From assembly GCA_028753945.1 (NCBI GenBank), contig JAPNXP010000014.1, positions 4,898,001 to 4,962,000 on the forward strand: 64,000 nt of DNA. The letters are read 5' to 3'. Positions 34,605-46,489 of this stretch are shown in pieces. Source of the DNA: Hexactinellida sp. DTS-2022 (lineage: Eukaryota > Porifera > Hexactinellida). The notes below the pieces were generated by a model. The model was not told the origin of the DNA and searched no databases. It worked only from the letters and a program-made list of their open reading frames with translations. The position numbers and the translations under genes were made by a program. Positions within the stretch are counted from its first letter, which is position 1. Every line of letters begins with the position of its first letter.

Positions 34605-37600
34605 ATGAGTGCGGTAAGCAGTGCAGCGAGATTGCTGACTGACCCTCACAGCTGTGACATGACTGACAGACACGAACACGCTCTTGATCAAGTGATAGCT
34701 TATAGGATAGACGGGTTCCTAATGAGCGAGCTAGCTGACCTAGCCTTGCTAATACCGGCTTGCTACGGAAAGATAGAATCATTCCCGAGAATGCATGAGA
34801 TTATTATCCAGCTTATACATCTATCAGCTTTTCCATTTTCTAAAGAGAAGTCTTCTGATGAAAAGATGTACACTCAGCACGCTACAAAGTTTATTCAGGT
34901 AAGATTAGTACGAATTACAGTAAAACCTCGTTAGTAGGAACATCAGGGGAAACCGTCAAAATGCGTTCACTTTATCCGGAATTCATATAATTTGTATTCA
35001 TAAGGCTTTGAAGGGGAATGAAATAGTGTTCATATTAACTGAAATTTCGTATTAATTAACCGTGTTCGTACTAAAGAAGTTCTACTGTAGTTACTATGAT
35101 TATATTTGCTTTCTACTCTAGTCACTGGGTAAGCTATTGGATCTGTCGCACCCAGACATATGCATAGCGGTGTGTGGCACAGTACAGGAGCTGTACAGGG
35201 CTGAGGACAGCTTGGGGGAGTCAGCTGATTCCGAGTCTCCCCGCGTGAAGCTGAAGAGATCTGTCAGGAAGGAAATAGTCGAGAGGAGTCACATAGCGAA
35301 ACAAGTAACTACTATATACGTATATGTACTAGCATAACAGTCAGGTTATTTGTCCAACTGTTTATTTATACTAATCTGCCCATTCAGATATCCCAACTGT
35401 TTTATATTTATACTAATCTGTCCATTCAGATAGTCCTGTGTATTTATACTAATCTGTCCATTCAGATAGTCCTGTGTATTTATACTAATCTGTCCATTCA
35501 GATAGTCCTGTGTATTTATACTAATCCGTCCATTCAGATAGTCCTGTGTATTTATACTAATCTGTCCATTCAGATAGTCCTGTTGTGTATTTATACAAAT
35601 CTGTCCATTCAGATAGTCCTGTTGCTGGAGGAGGATCTCAGCACTACTTCTCACCTATTCTCCTGTGTGCTGGAGGTTCTCAGCATTCTCTCCTTCTCCG
35701 TGTCCGGCACTGAGAGCGTCCTGTCGGCCGGCTCGGGGGGGCGACTGCCGCTCTTGATGCTAGAGCTCATAGACTGGGGGAGGGGCAACCAGGGCCCGGG
35801 GACAGCTATTGAGTTCAACCAGGCTGTGGAGATTCTGTGGAATCTGCTGGAGAATGGGTCTAGACATGAGATACAGGTAGAGCTATGGAGGTTATATATG
35901 TACAGTCAGCTCTGCTTATTGTTACAGTTTCTCGTCTGCTTAATATGAGTATTTTTTAAATTATGGCCCCCCTATGGCCCAAATTTAACAACTTACATCA
36001 TGCATTTTCTACCAATTTACCGATAAATAACCTAATTAACTCTCCTCTCCCCAGTCACAACTATCCACCATGGATTGCGTTGACGCTCTCCACCAGTGCC
36101 TCCTTAAGCTCCTCAACTACGACATAACCAGCGGTCAGCCCGCGCCCCGCTCCCTCAGTCTCAGCACGCGGGGGCTCCGTAACGACCTGCTGGTTATCCT
36201 CTCTCTGCACGTGCAGCACTGTCCCGGCGCGCCCTACGTGGAGACAGGACTCCTGCAGACACTCATCATGCTATGCAGCAGTCCGGAGATCCCTGAACAG
36301 GTACAGGCAGGGGATAACCTATATAGGATATTCTTGGCCGGCACAATTTTATAGAATTTAAATTTTATGTCACCCTGCCTACAGCTTATATACAAACTAT
36401 AGTAGAACTCGTTATAACGTACCTCCTCGGGAATGGTAATAAGTACAGTAGAACACGAACACTAGGGGATCGTCAAAATGTGTTCGCCTTATCCGGAGTT
36501 TGTATTAACCAATATGATTTGTATTGAAAATGCTTTTGAAGGGGACTGAATAGTGTTCGGATTAACCAGAATTTCGTATTAAATTATTAATTGTGTTCGT
36601 ACTAACGAAGTTCTACTGTTGTATTATCTGAGTGTACTCTACATAAGAAATACATACTGCTTTATAAACTTGGTCAAAATTAGTATATTCTAGGTAGAAA
36701 CGTATAACCGAGTTCTACTGTATTCTCGCTCCTATTTATACTTTTCGCAGCCTACAGGTGCCGCCAGATTTGTCCCTGACAACTCGCATGAAGACTTTGA
36801 GCTTAAGAAGCTCCTCTTGAATATCCTACACGCGTTTCTTGACATCCCGGCTGCCATTCTCTTGCTCTCGCACCTCCCGCTCCTGCCCTCGCTCCTCTAC
36901 TACGTCACGCCGACACAACCGGTATCCACGGGCAGGTCCGGAAACCGGCTGTCTTGGAGTTGTGAGCAGTGGGAGGAGATTCAACTGCAGTCCCTGTGTG
37001 TGCTGTCTCACCTGGCTGGGAAGCTGCCTGAACAGTTCCACGCGTGTCAGGGCAACGCCAGGCTCCTGGGCATGCTAGACTGGTGTCTCTGCGAGGATGA
37101 CCATCTCAGTTATGGTAAGCCCTTCTGACCTCGTAACGTACATTCGCGAAATTATACACCCCCTCTCTATGTCACGCTTTTGAAACATTTTTAGTATACG
37201 AAGAATGGTTTGTCACACTTTGGTTAACGTCTATACCTAATCTATATTTTCCATTTTACTCTATATTAAAGTTCACTAAAAAGTTGTGTATTTTGGAAAT
37301 TATTACTTAATGCGTATGTACAATTACAAGTTAATATGATAGCACAGTGGTTGGTGTCCACACGATCTCTAAATTTGTATTACGGACAATGAAGAGAGTC
37401 CACATAATGTTTGTTAATTGGTATTTGCTATAGGGTGTCCACGGTTTAAAAGGTTGGGAATCGCTTAGCATACAATAATGTATAATACCACTATAATTAG
37501 CATATCAATACATATAATACGCACTATAATTAGCATATCAATACATATAATACGCACTATGTATAATTAGGTACATCTATCCTATCGCAGCCTGGGTGTC

Positions 37601-40118
37601 GCGGCAGCAAGCGGGCTCAGCTCTCTCTCTGTCTGAGAGCGCTGCTTAACGTGTGTAGCTACCAACACGAGCAGCTTAACCAGGAGCTGTTAGATCTCGG
37701 GGTGTTGTCTCTGCTCGTTTCGTTCCTGGACGCTATGGACCCAGCCAGCACTGACAGTCTCGACATAGACACCATGAGCGACACTCTGCTGCTGGTCAGT
37801 CTGCTGTGCGAGCCGGAAGAGAGGGCAAAGGAGCTCCTCGGAAATATAGGTACTTAATGCTGTTATAATGTTAGGAATAGAGAGGATAGGTGGTAATCGC
37901 TGTTATAAGTATCTCTGAAATAGAGAGAATTCATAATCCATTTTGTCAAAAATTACTAATCCAATCCAGTCCATAATCCATAATGTATTTTAAGATCCAT
38001 TCTAATAGACTTTGATTCTAAATCCAACCCAAAATTCATTTATTATGGATTTTGGGATTAATTTCAGAAGAATTTCTAAATCTTTATCATTATCCATATT
38101 CCATAGCATATCGATTTTATAGATTTTAAATCCAGAAATCTGGTCCTCTGCTCTAAGTATATGACTATTACTTGTAATTTGAAGTATAATTAATACTTCC
38201 TATAGGCGGCATTCAAGTGCTCACTAACTACCTGCTCATCTCTGACTCTCTCTTCTCCGCTGGTCTCGGGCACCACAAGCTATTCCTGCACGCTTTAGAC
38301 GCTATATGGACCTGTGTGGTCGGGTGCAGCGCTAACGAGGAGTTCTTCCTTATCCAGGAGGGCGTATTCGTGCTCGTAGACTGTCTGCTGACTCATCCCA
38401 TCTCTATGAAGAGTGTTATTCTCGGAGTGCTGGTCGACCTGTCTGACGACTCTCGCTGCATCCCGCATCTGCAGGCTTGGCAGGCGCGGGAGGGCGCCAA
38501 GGGGCGGCTGGACCCGCTGCAGAGAGGGGCGGAGTCCGTGTCCGACACTCTGCAGCTCTCCAGCAAGAGTCTGGGGAGGAATACTGACACTGCAGTCGGT
38601 GAGTAGTGGCAGTGAGTAGTGAGTAGTGACCAGGCAACTATAGAAGTACAGTATAGTCTCGTTAATACGGACACTAGGGGACCGTCGATTTTCTTCGTAT
38701 TAACCGGAGTCACTTGTATACCTTGTACAGTATACTCTCGTTAATACGGACACTAGGGGACCGTAGAAATTTATTCATATTAACCGGAGTCACTTGTATA
38801 CCTTGTATTAGACTCTCTCGATCTCGTTAATGCGACAACATGGGATCATCGAAATTTGACGCATTATCCGGAATTCGTTTAAACGGAGTCACTATCATGC
38901 ATTTGTATATGCTAGGGGAATTACCTTGTACTCGCCTATCCGTGTTCGTATTAACGAGAGTCTATTGTAGAAATAATAGCGTGTATTAAATTTGTACTAT
39001 CTATGACCAATTAATGCACAACTATAATTTCTGTTGGTTTATTTGTGTTAACATTGTTAGGTATCTGGTCCTTGCTGGCCGAGCTCTGGCGCAGAGAAGA
39101 GCTCGCCCTCAGCGTAGACAGGAGGGAGGGGATCATAATGGCGGATGTTAACGAGCCGCTAACCACCGGTCTGCAGAGGGAAATGCGGAGCAAAATTACC
39201 GCGGATAACCCATCACAGACTAGCTTGTCTGTAATGGATGTAGCAGACAACATGCGAGCTAAGATATACTCGCTCTGCAGCCGACTTGACTTCCGGTCTG
39301 TTCCAGAGAGTATATCGGTGGAGGACAGGGCTAGTATTGTGCTGGTGGAGAGATACATGGACCTGAAGACTGGGGAGATCTGGAGAGAGATTGCTAGCGA
39401 GCTGGAAACAGAAGGGACTCGGCCTGTGGCTTATGATAGGGAGGGGATAGCGGAGATTCTCAATATACACAAGATTAAATGTGAACAGGTATGTACAATC
39501 ATAATAATTATCCTAATTATTGGACAGAGTAATCAAAAATACTGTGTACTTATTAACTGAATTATTACTGGAATTGCATATTTATTGGCCACCTTTTCTA
39601 ATGTAATTTTCAGGCTTTGTCAATGTAATTTTGTTAACATCGAAATTAACTTTTCCCTAGCCGGGTTTTATATTGAAAGTTCGTTGCCAATTTACAAGTA
39701 AACCTAATATTTAACATATTTACTACATTTCTAACTTCAGATACTGAAGATGCAGACAGACCTGTTCGATATCCGTAACCAAGACGCCCTGCAAGAAGAG
39801 CAGTACTACTACCAGACCATACACAATGACCATCTCATGGAGCAGATGAAGCAGGCTGAGTTCGACGAGTACTTGGAGAGAACTTCTAACTACATAGCCC
39901 TTAGAGACGCGAAGGAGAGACAGCGTGCTAAGGTATCAGCCAGCCGGCCGGACAGGGAATTCCTACCTACCGAGACGTACCATGGGACTGGGATGGATAA
40001 CCTTAGCACTACAGTGTTCTGTGGTAGAAGCGTTAAGATCGAGAGTAGTAAGCCAATGCGGTTACAGCCATTGGTGCAGTCTAATGACAACTCTTCTATT
40101 GAGAGCGTAGCTACTTAG
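34605..40118 (+). CDS. CFAP69: Cilia- and flagella-associated protein 69, complete, 9 exons
   Basis: Armadillo-repeat-like protein of sperm flagella and olfactory cilia. Exons 34605-34898, 35122-35304, 35613-35876, 36055-36300, 36751-37114, 37571-37849, 38206-38598, 39061-39488 and 39741-40118 join in frame to 942 residues (human 941). Landmarks shared with CFAP69: EILWNLLE, HEDFELKKLLLN, CQGNARLLGMLDW, MDVADNMRAKIYSL, TGEIWREIASELE and a C-terminal coiled coil followed by HGTGMDNLSTTV. The start Met opens exon 1, and family similarity begins soon after. The acceptor of exon 3 lies at the end of a 36-bp minisatellite that repeats that splice site. Introns carry MITEs of families A, D, F and L. 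Confidence 0.95.
35344..35622 (+). repeat. 36-bp minisatellite built from the CFAP69 exon-3 acceptor
   Basis: About seven units of a repeat containing TTTATACTAATCTGTCCATT then CAG/ATAGTCCTGTG. Most units are 36 bp; the first ones and the last differ by multiples of 3 (39 and 42 bp). The final copy provides the exon 3 splice acceptor at 35613. Every earlier unit offers the same CCATTCAG/ATAGTC sequence. Read on the + strand in the CFAP69 frame, the units are stop-free (IVLCIYTNLSIQ). Confidence 0.9.
37471..37565. repeat. Short tandem duplication in CFAP69 intron 5
   Basis: Two adjacent near-copies of CACTATAATTAGCATATCAA followed by TACATATAATACG lie just upstream of the acceptor of exon 37571. 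No coding consequence. Confidence 0.7.
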
Positions 40119-40881
40119 TATCACAACCTGGTCACTTGCTACAGTATTTAAACAATCCTATTTATGCTGTACTACTAAGAAGTAATGGTCTGTAGTCTGT
40201 GTTGATATTTGATTATTGTACGAGTGTACTCAATTCTAAATATAGCTACTATCATTATAAGCGAGTTGTGGCCGATTTTTTGTTTGTTTTGGTACTATTA
40301 AGTCATAATTATAGTTAATTAACTGCAATTACGTATAACAAGTAGCATGTAAATGTTTAAATTATATAAATACAAAGGATTTTCTGGTTTAACTGAGTAC
40401 AACAAATTGCATTTTCCAGATCTGTACAAGTTTTGATTTATCTACAAGGGCTTACTTATATAGTATATCGACCAACACCTTTAATTATAAAAAAACTCAG
40501 CTAAAACAAGGGTGAATTTTTCTGTTAAATAAACTTCAAGGGTGTTGGCCGATATATAAGTAATTCCTACAAATGAGTCGATTATAATTTGCTCTTTAAT
40601 ATCAATGGTAGTGTTAAAAATAGGACTGGCTATACAATAAGAAATTCCTTTTGTATTTTAATAAGTTATCCCACTCAGTACAAATGTTGGATTGAACTTA
40701 TGTATAGTATTACCTGTAGCATTCATTAGAGGAGATAATTATAAAAATACTACTCAAATGATGTATCTTAGAAACATACACGCGAACCCATATCTATGCT
40801 CTAATTGAGATATAAATACATTGTTTAACACATAGAATTTCAATTAAAATAAACTCCACTTGTATTACTTAGTTCTTACAA
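40119..40881. other. CFAP69-TTC17-like spacer
   Basis: Holds one family B MITE (about 40450-40567); otherwise AT-rich sequence with no gene recognised. Confidence 0.5.
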
Positions 40882-42944
40882 ATGACTCTTCGCAATTCTC
40901 TAAGTTTGTGGGTATATGGTGTGCTTATTTTCATAGGCAGTAATTCGCTATGCGTTACTCACTGGAAACTCGATAGAGACAATAACAAGGTTGTTCCTAT
41001 TGAGACTCAGCTTACTCCGAAGCATTTAGCTGCAGATACATTCCTGGATGATAAGCAAACAGGGAAATCTGATGAAAGTGAAAACGAAGTTATAATTTCT
41101 ACACTGAAACAGCGTTACAAAAGGTCTGTAACAGAAACTGACACAGATTTAGAGTCTATAGAAATAGATAAGACCCCAGCCCCTAACATTAATAAGAAAT
41201 GCAATGTATTTCCTTGTAATAAACAAGAAGATAATGCTGGGAATAATAATATAAAAATTCAAAATAGTTTGAATTATGAAGGTAGAGACAAGACTCTGAG
41301 TAAGAGCGATTTGACAGACGACTCGGAAACAGAAGAAATTCAGGAACAACCGGATTATGAAAAGAAACCAAACAAACCGCCAACAAAAGGCAACGAGTAA
41401 GTTTAAACTCTAATCTTTAAAAAACTACAGTAGAACTCGGTTATAACGTACCTGGGTTAGTACGTACTAATTTATTTTCACCAAGTTTATAAAGCAGTAT
41501 GTATTTCTATGTAGGGTAAACTCGGTTACTACGTACACTCAGATAATACGTACTTATTTTCCTTTTCCAAGCGGGTACTTTATAACCGAGTTTTACTGTC
41601 TTACTTTAAATTACAATTTTTTTGTAGTGAAAATCAGGAAGTTGGTCTTAACTGCGGACGACCGACGAAAGAGACAAGATACGACCATTTAGAAGGTATC
41701 AAAAAGCGCAGAGAACACCCACCCTATCCAGAACCAGACGTCATCATGATTTTCAGAAAAGAGAACTCTCCAGAGAGTAACGAGGAAACTCTGCGAAAAG
41801 TAGAGCGAAATCTGAAAGAAGAAATGAAACGAGTAATAATTCGCATTTTAAATAACATATAAACTTAGAAATTAATGGGCATCACTTATATATCGGCCAA
41901 CAACTTTTCTATATAAAAACTCGTATTCACAAAGGTGGATTTTTGATGTTGAATAATGACTTTGCCAGTGCCTGAAAATTACATTAGGTGTTGGCCGTTA
42001 TATAAGTAATTCCTAAGTTAATTAAATTCTCTCTATAGAAAGTTATAACGAGCAATATACTGAATCAGGTTGGGAACTACTGGCGTATCCGTGGCAACAC
42101 ATACCTCGCTATAGAATGCTTCAGGAAAGCTCTCTCTCGAAAGACTGATAATGCAGATGTATTGCTGAACCTAGCAAGAGTGCTATACAACCTTAATTAC
42201 CAGCAAGACGCAGCTTATCTCGCAAAGATATCACTGCAGGTGCAGTCTCCTGAGCAGAATTCATGGCTACAGCACTTCACGTTAGGAGAGGTGGGATAGG
42301 GATATATAGCTTATGCTTACAGTAAACTACAGTTATAACGGAGTCGGATATAATGTAATAACCGCTTATAACGAAGTTACATAATATATTCCCCAGACGG
42401 TTAAAATAGTTGATTTAAACGACCCTTGGACTTCGTTATAACGGGGGTTGACTGTAATATATTACGGGCTCACTTATATATCGGCCACACCCTTTCAATA
42501 TAAAACCCGGCTTCGAAAAAGTGAATTTTTGATGATAAAAATGGCCTTTCCAGACTTTAAAATTGCATTAGAAAAAGTGTTGTGTTAAATGCCCTAGATT
42601 ATTTCTATATTTCCCATTAGGTACTCGAGTCATTGGGAAAGCTCCAAGAAGCGCGAATACACTACGACCATGCACACCGCTTAAACCCAAGTTTCAAACT
42701 GTCAGACCTCGCGCTTAAACGAATAACCGCAACAGAGGAACGAACTTCAAACCCTTACACCCTTATCTTCATTATTATTCTAGCTTTGTCAGTGCTGTGG
42801 ATTGTGTATACGCTTAACAACATACCTCCAGATGAGGAATTCCTTCTAGCGCAAGCACATTTGGATTTGTACAATCAAAATCCAAAGGACTTAAATAGTC
42901 GTAGTAAAAAAGTTAATAATGTTTGCAAGAAAACTGGAAAATAA
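40882..42944 (+). CDS. Short TTC17-related TPR protein with signal peptide and C-terminal TM
   Basis: Four exons, 40882-41396, 41628-41832, 42039-42290 and 42621-42944, joined in frame give 431 residues. The N-terminus has a signal peptide (about 1-23) followed by VTHWKLDRDNNKVV, like the mature start of TTC17 (THWVVTEDG). NCGRPTKETRYDHLEGIKKR recalls the cysteine-centred TTC17 module DCTKI..HAFQHLRGV. Exons 3-4 encode TPR repeats closest to the C-terminal TPR block of TTC17 (NYWRIRGNTYLAIECFRKAL, LARVLYNLNY, LGEVLESLGKLQEARIHYDHA). Unlike TTC17 (1141 residues in human) the middle is missing, and a hydrophobic helix at about 370-388 plus a ~40-residue polar tail follow. A furin-like RYKR/S occurs at 78-81. 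The topology is inferred. Confidence 0.72.
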
Positions 42945-43488
42945 TTACTGTTTGATATTTTTTGTGTCTTTTTGATTATTTGAATCAATCTTGTTGTTTG
43001 TATGTTTGAAATCTAAGATTGATATCAGGGAAGTTGTTTATTTATTTATATTTAGGGCATTAGGATCGCGATATACAGTACAACTTGCTATAACAGCCAA
43101 TCTATTTAACTGTCACATAAATAATATGATATCCCGTATTATAATCAACCTGTGTAAGTGATCACTTGTATATAACGACCATTTTTGGTCAGTCCCTTGG
43201 TTGACCGTTATTAGCAGGTTGTTTTATATTTACCTGCATTGGAGTAATTTACACTTAAATGTAATGCAATCTACTAAGCCCTTGGTATAATCAAGTTATA
43301 CTTCTTGTATTTGCCTGCTAGCAACAACATATACACTCACTTTAACAAATAAATACACTTTATTTATTAAAAGATCTCAGTTCAATAAATCTACTACACC
43401 AAAGTACCCTCTAATAGCAACAAACAATTAGGTTATGTTATGCGCATTGAGCGTGTTGAAATAATTCAGTCAGTCTGCCTGTAGAAAG
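42945..43488. other. Convergent 3' spacer with a family K MITE
   Basis: Separates the TTC17-like stop codon from the NECAP stop codon. Contains a family K element at about 43072-43235 (ATAACGACCATTTTTGGTCA, TGACCGTTATTAGCAGGTTG), of which a second copy lies at 52342-52473. No gene is seen. Confidence 0.5.
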
Positions 43489-46023
43489 TTAGAATTTAAC
43501 CCAACCGTCACCAGAATCTGGTTTTGCATCTTGGCTTGTTAGATCCAGTTCTGAGAATTCATTACCTTCTTTCCATGCGGTTGATCTAATAAGGAATTAG
43601 CACGTATTAAAGGCCATTACACAGAAATTATACGCATTTTGGCCCGTTAGACAGTTACAGTAAACTACCGTTATAACGAAGTCGGATATAACGAACAGGA
43701 GATTTCTCCCTGAGCACTAAATGTATAAATTATTATCCGCTTATAACGAAGGAATTTACAGGTCCAAAGCACGAGGGTTTACTGTATTTCTGTTGTATCA
43801 ACTATTTGAAGCTGTTCGTTCAACGCCCTCACATCTTGCACTATAATTAAAGCCGTCGCTTATATTATTATTGAAACTTGGAATTTATGTGTTTAAATAG
43901 ACGGAATAGTACATGAATGAATGGGACGGTTGTACAGTATAATGTGTGTTTAATTTAAAGCTAACTTGAATGGATCTGCTGATATAAATGGATCATTAGC
44001 TCCTGAAGGAGCAGTTTGAGGTGTAGCCTGTCCCTCCTGAGGTATAGGCTGTCCATCCTGAGGTGTAGCTACCTTCTTTGCAGACGGGGGAGGCAGCAAC
44101 ATCCCACCACTCATTTTAACTATAATATAAATAGTTATTGTTGTTGTTTGTTACCGTAGACTCGTTAATACGAACAGGGATAAGGGGAATATCGGTTAAG
44201 GAGTACAAAGTTTAATTCTCCTAGCCTATACATATGCATGTAAGTGACTCCGGTTAATTCGAATTCCGGATATAATAACAACAAAATTTCCCTGGTGTTG
44301 TACTAACGAGAAGTGTAAGTTGTATTGAGGTACCTGCTGGCTTAAATTTAGCAGTTTCCTGTTTTGTAGATTCTTCTGTTACAGTCTTTTTAAACCCCTA
44401 TAGAAATACATGCATAGAAATAACTAAAGTTACATATAATATCATTATAATTTAAGAAAAAATGCGACCTTAAAATCTATTTTTATCGACTGTCCGTCCT
44501 TGAGACTGTAATCCTTCAAAGGAATGGGATTATCCTCCTCATGCTTAATCTCAACTTCTCTCTGTAGTTTCCTTTAGAACAATTTCAATGTTAGATTCAT
44601 TTAAAATTAGGAATTACTTATATCGGTAAACTTACTATTTTTTAAGCCAAATTAGAGCCCCCCCTATTTTTTTGCCAGGCCCTCTAATTTTTAACGTTCT
44701 AAGCTGTTACGATTTGGGTGAGACACCTCTAATTGTTGACAGGGCACTCTAAGCAAATCCTTAAAAACACTTGGGCCAACACCTTTCTAATGTAAAATCC
44801 ACCTTTGCGAAGCCAGGTTTTACATTGAAAAGCGTTGCCGATAATAATTAATCCCTAGTTAGTCTATACGGAGATTAACCTGAAGTGCTCTTGTAGTGTG
44901 ACTCGTAGATCAAACGAATCCGATCTGTCATCGAAACCCATCCCAACAAACGCATGATCTAAATAGAATTAATACACACAACTCACTTATAGTCTTATAC
45001 CAAACTATATTAACTCACCTGTCCCGTTAACAATCTTAATTACGAAATATCTACTGCTATCAATGACAGGATCAAAGTTAGTAGACGGATAGTTATCAAC
45101 AGGACATTCCGCGAAGAGATCACCTAAGGAACAATTCACAAACTGTACAAACTACTATGTATTTAGTGCAGTAGAACCTCGTTAGTACGAACACCAGGAG
45201 ACCGTTAAAATGCGTTCGCCGTATCCGGAATTCGTATTAACCAATATACATATTATACAGTCAACTCCGCTTAATAGAGCACCGGTTAATAGATTTCTCC
45301 GCTTAATCGGGTCAAAGTAACCTGGTCCCGAGGTGACTCTATAAACAGAGTTGACTGTAATTAGTACTTAAAAGGCTTTGAAGGGGACGGAAATAGTATT
45401 CGTACTAACGAGATTATACTGTATGTATGAAATTTATGAATATATAAACATATATATATTGCCTGTAGTCTTGTCCTCAAACTTCATAGCACATTTAGCA
45501 CCATAAGTGCATACTCTAACTCTCCCTACCCAACTAGGGTTTGTGAGATCCCAGTGATCTGCCCTACACACAACAAACATAAATACTACATTGTAAATAC
45601 AGTAGAACTCGGTTATAACGTACCTGGGTTAGTATGTAGTTTTAAAATAAAACATATGTATTCCTATGTAGGGTAAACTCGGTTAGTACATACACTCGGA
45701 TATTACGTTAATACAGTCGACTCCGCTTAATAGAGCCACCTCAGGACCAGGTTGTTTTGACCCTATTAAGCGGAGAAAACGATTAACCGGTGGCTCTATT
45801 AAGCGGAGTTGACTGTACATTATATTCAATTCCCGAGGGGTACGTTATAACCGAGTTCTACTGTATATAAACTAAGAAATTATGTACAATATGAACGATA
45901 TAGTCTGTCCCTATGTGTCTGAATTTGAATAGCTTACCTGTGGCCCCTACCGCCTCCACTAGAAGGAATGTTAACAAATATAGAGACAGCAGGCTTCACT
46001 AATATCACTCGCTCGTAATTCAT
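43489..46023 (-). CDS. NECAP: NECAP endocytosis-associated adaptor protein, 8 short exons
   Basis: NECAPs bind AP-2 and accessory proteins in clathrin-coated vesicle formation. The exons are too short for simple ORF finding; I assembled them from splice sites on the minus strand: 45938-46023, 45463-45563, 45019-45123, 44880-44958, 44469-44571, 44334-44397, 43966-44119 and 43489-43585. They join in frame to 262 residues (human NECAP2 263). The PHear domain is clear: [67 protein letters not shown] and VTLQEHF. The tail has [10 protein letters not shown] and two DPF AP-2-binding motifs (NDPF, ADPF), and ends WVKF-stop, matching the WVQF end of NECAPs that binds AP-2. The intron after exon 45463-45563 has a GC donor. 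Introns hold MITEs of families A, B, C and D; two are nested. Confidence 0.93.
43669..43785. repeat. MITE family E (CTACCGTTATAACGAAGTC type)
   Basis: Ends ACAGTAAACTACCGTTATAA and GAGGGTTTACTGTA, with an inner CGCTTATAACGAAG, inside the last NECAP intron. Other copies: 42322-42454 (TTC17-like intron) and 51388-51633 (CFAP91 intron). Confidence 0.7.
45599..45866. repeat. Family D MITE interrupted by a family C MITE
   Basis: The family D ends (AGTAGAACTCGGTTATAACG at the left; ACGTTATAACCGAGTTCTAC at the right) are separated by a complete family C element at 45715-45820, so C inserted after D. It lies in the first NECAP intron. Nearby, at 45171-45424, a family A copy is likewise split by a family C element (45257-45358). 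Confidence 0.8.
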
Positions 46024-46489
46024 TCGATTGTTGATAATAGAAATGTTAGATGCACTAGATACTGTATTTGTAATTTGTATGGATAAAGTTAATTATCGAA
46101 TTTACAATTGGTGACAAACGGAATTATGTTTTTATCGAGTTTATATCGAATTAATAATAATTTTCTATTTTTAATAATAGACTCTCGTTAAAATAATAAA
46201 TTTCGGTTAATACAATAGTTTTGGCCCCTATAGAGAGAGCACTTTGAATACTTAGTGACACCTGTTATTACGAAATTTCTGAAAATAAAATTCCGACGGT
46301 CCCCTGATTTCGTACCAACGACTGTCCGCTGTATTTCTAGATAATTTTAGAAGGAATAATCAAATAAATATTGAAAATATTACAAATTAAGAAAGTATAC
46401 TATCAAACTTCTAAGAAAGTTACTAATAACTAAGAAATTAGATTTTTGACTAACTAAATAAACTTAAAGCTATAAATCACACACATATA
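46024..46489. other. NECAP upstream / GTPase downstream spacer
   Basis: Contains a family A MITE at about 46178-46334. It should include the NECAP promoter. No gene is seen. Confidence 0.45.

Noticed and set aside
35346..35654. Minus-strand ORF of DYLNGQISINTQ repeats
   Set aside because: It is the antisense reading of the 36-bp minisatellite at the CFAP69 exon 3 acceptor and runs into the CFAP69 exon.
44110..44200. NECAP ending at ALN-stop at 43950
   Set aside because: Reading through the GTTAGC donor at 43965 gives that ending, but splicing to 43585 restores the family-typical WVKF terminus in frame.
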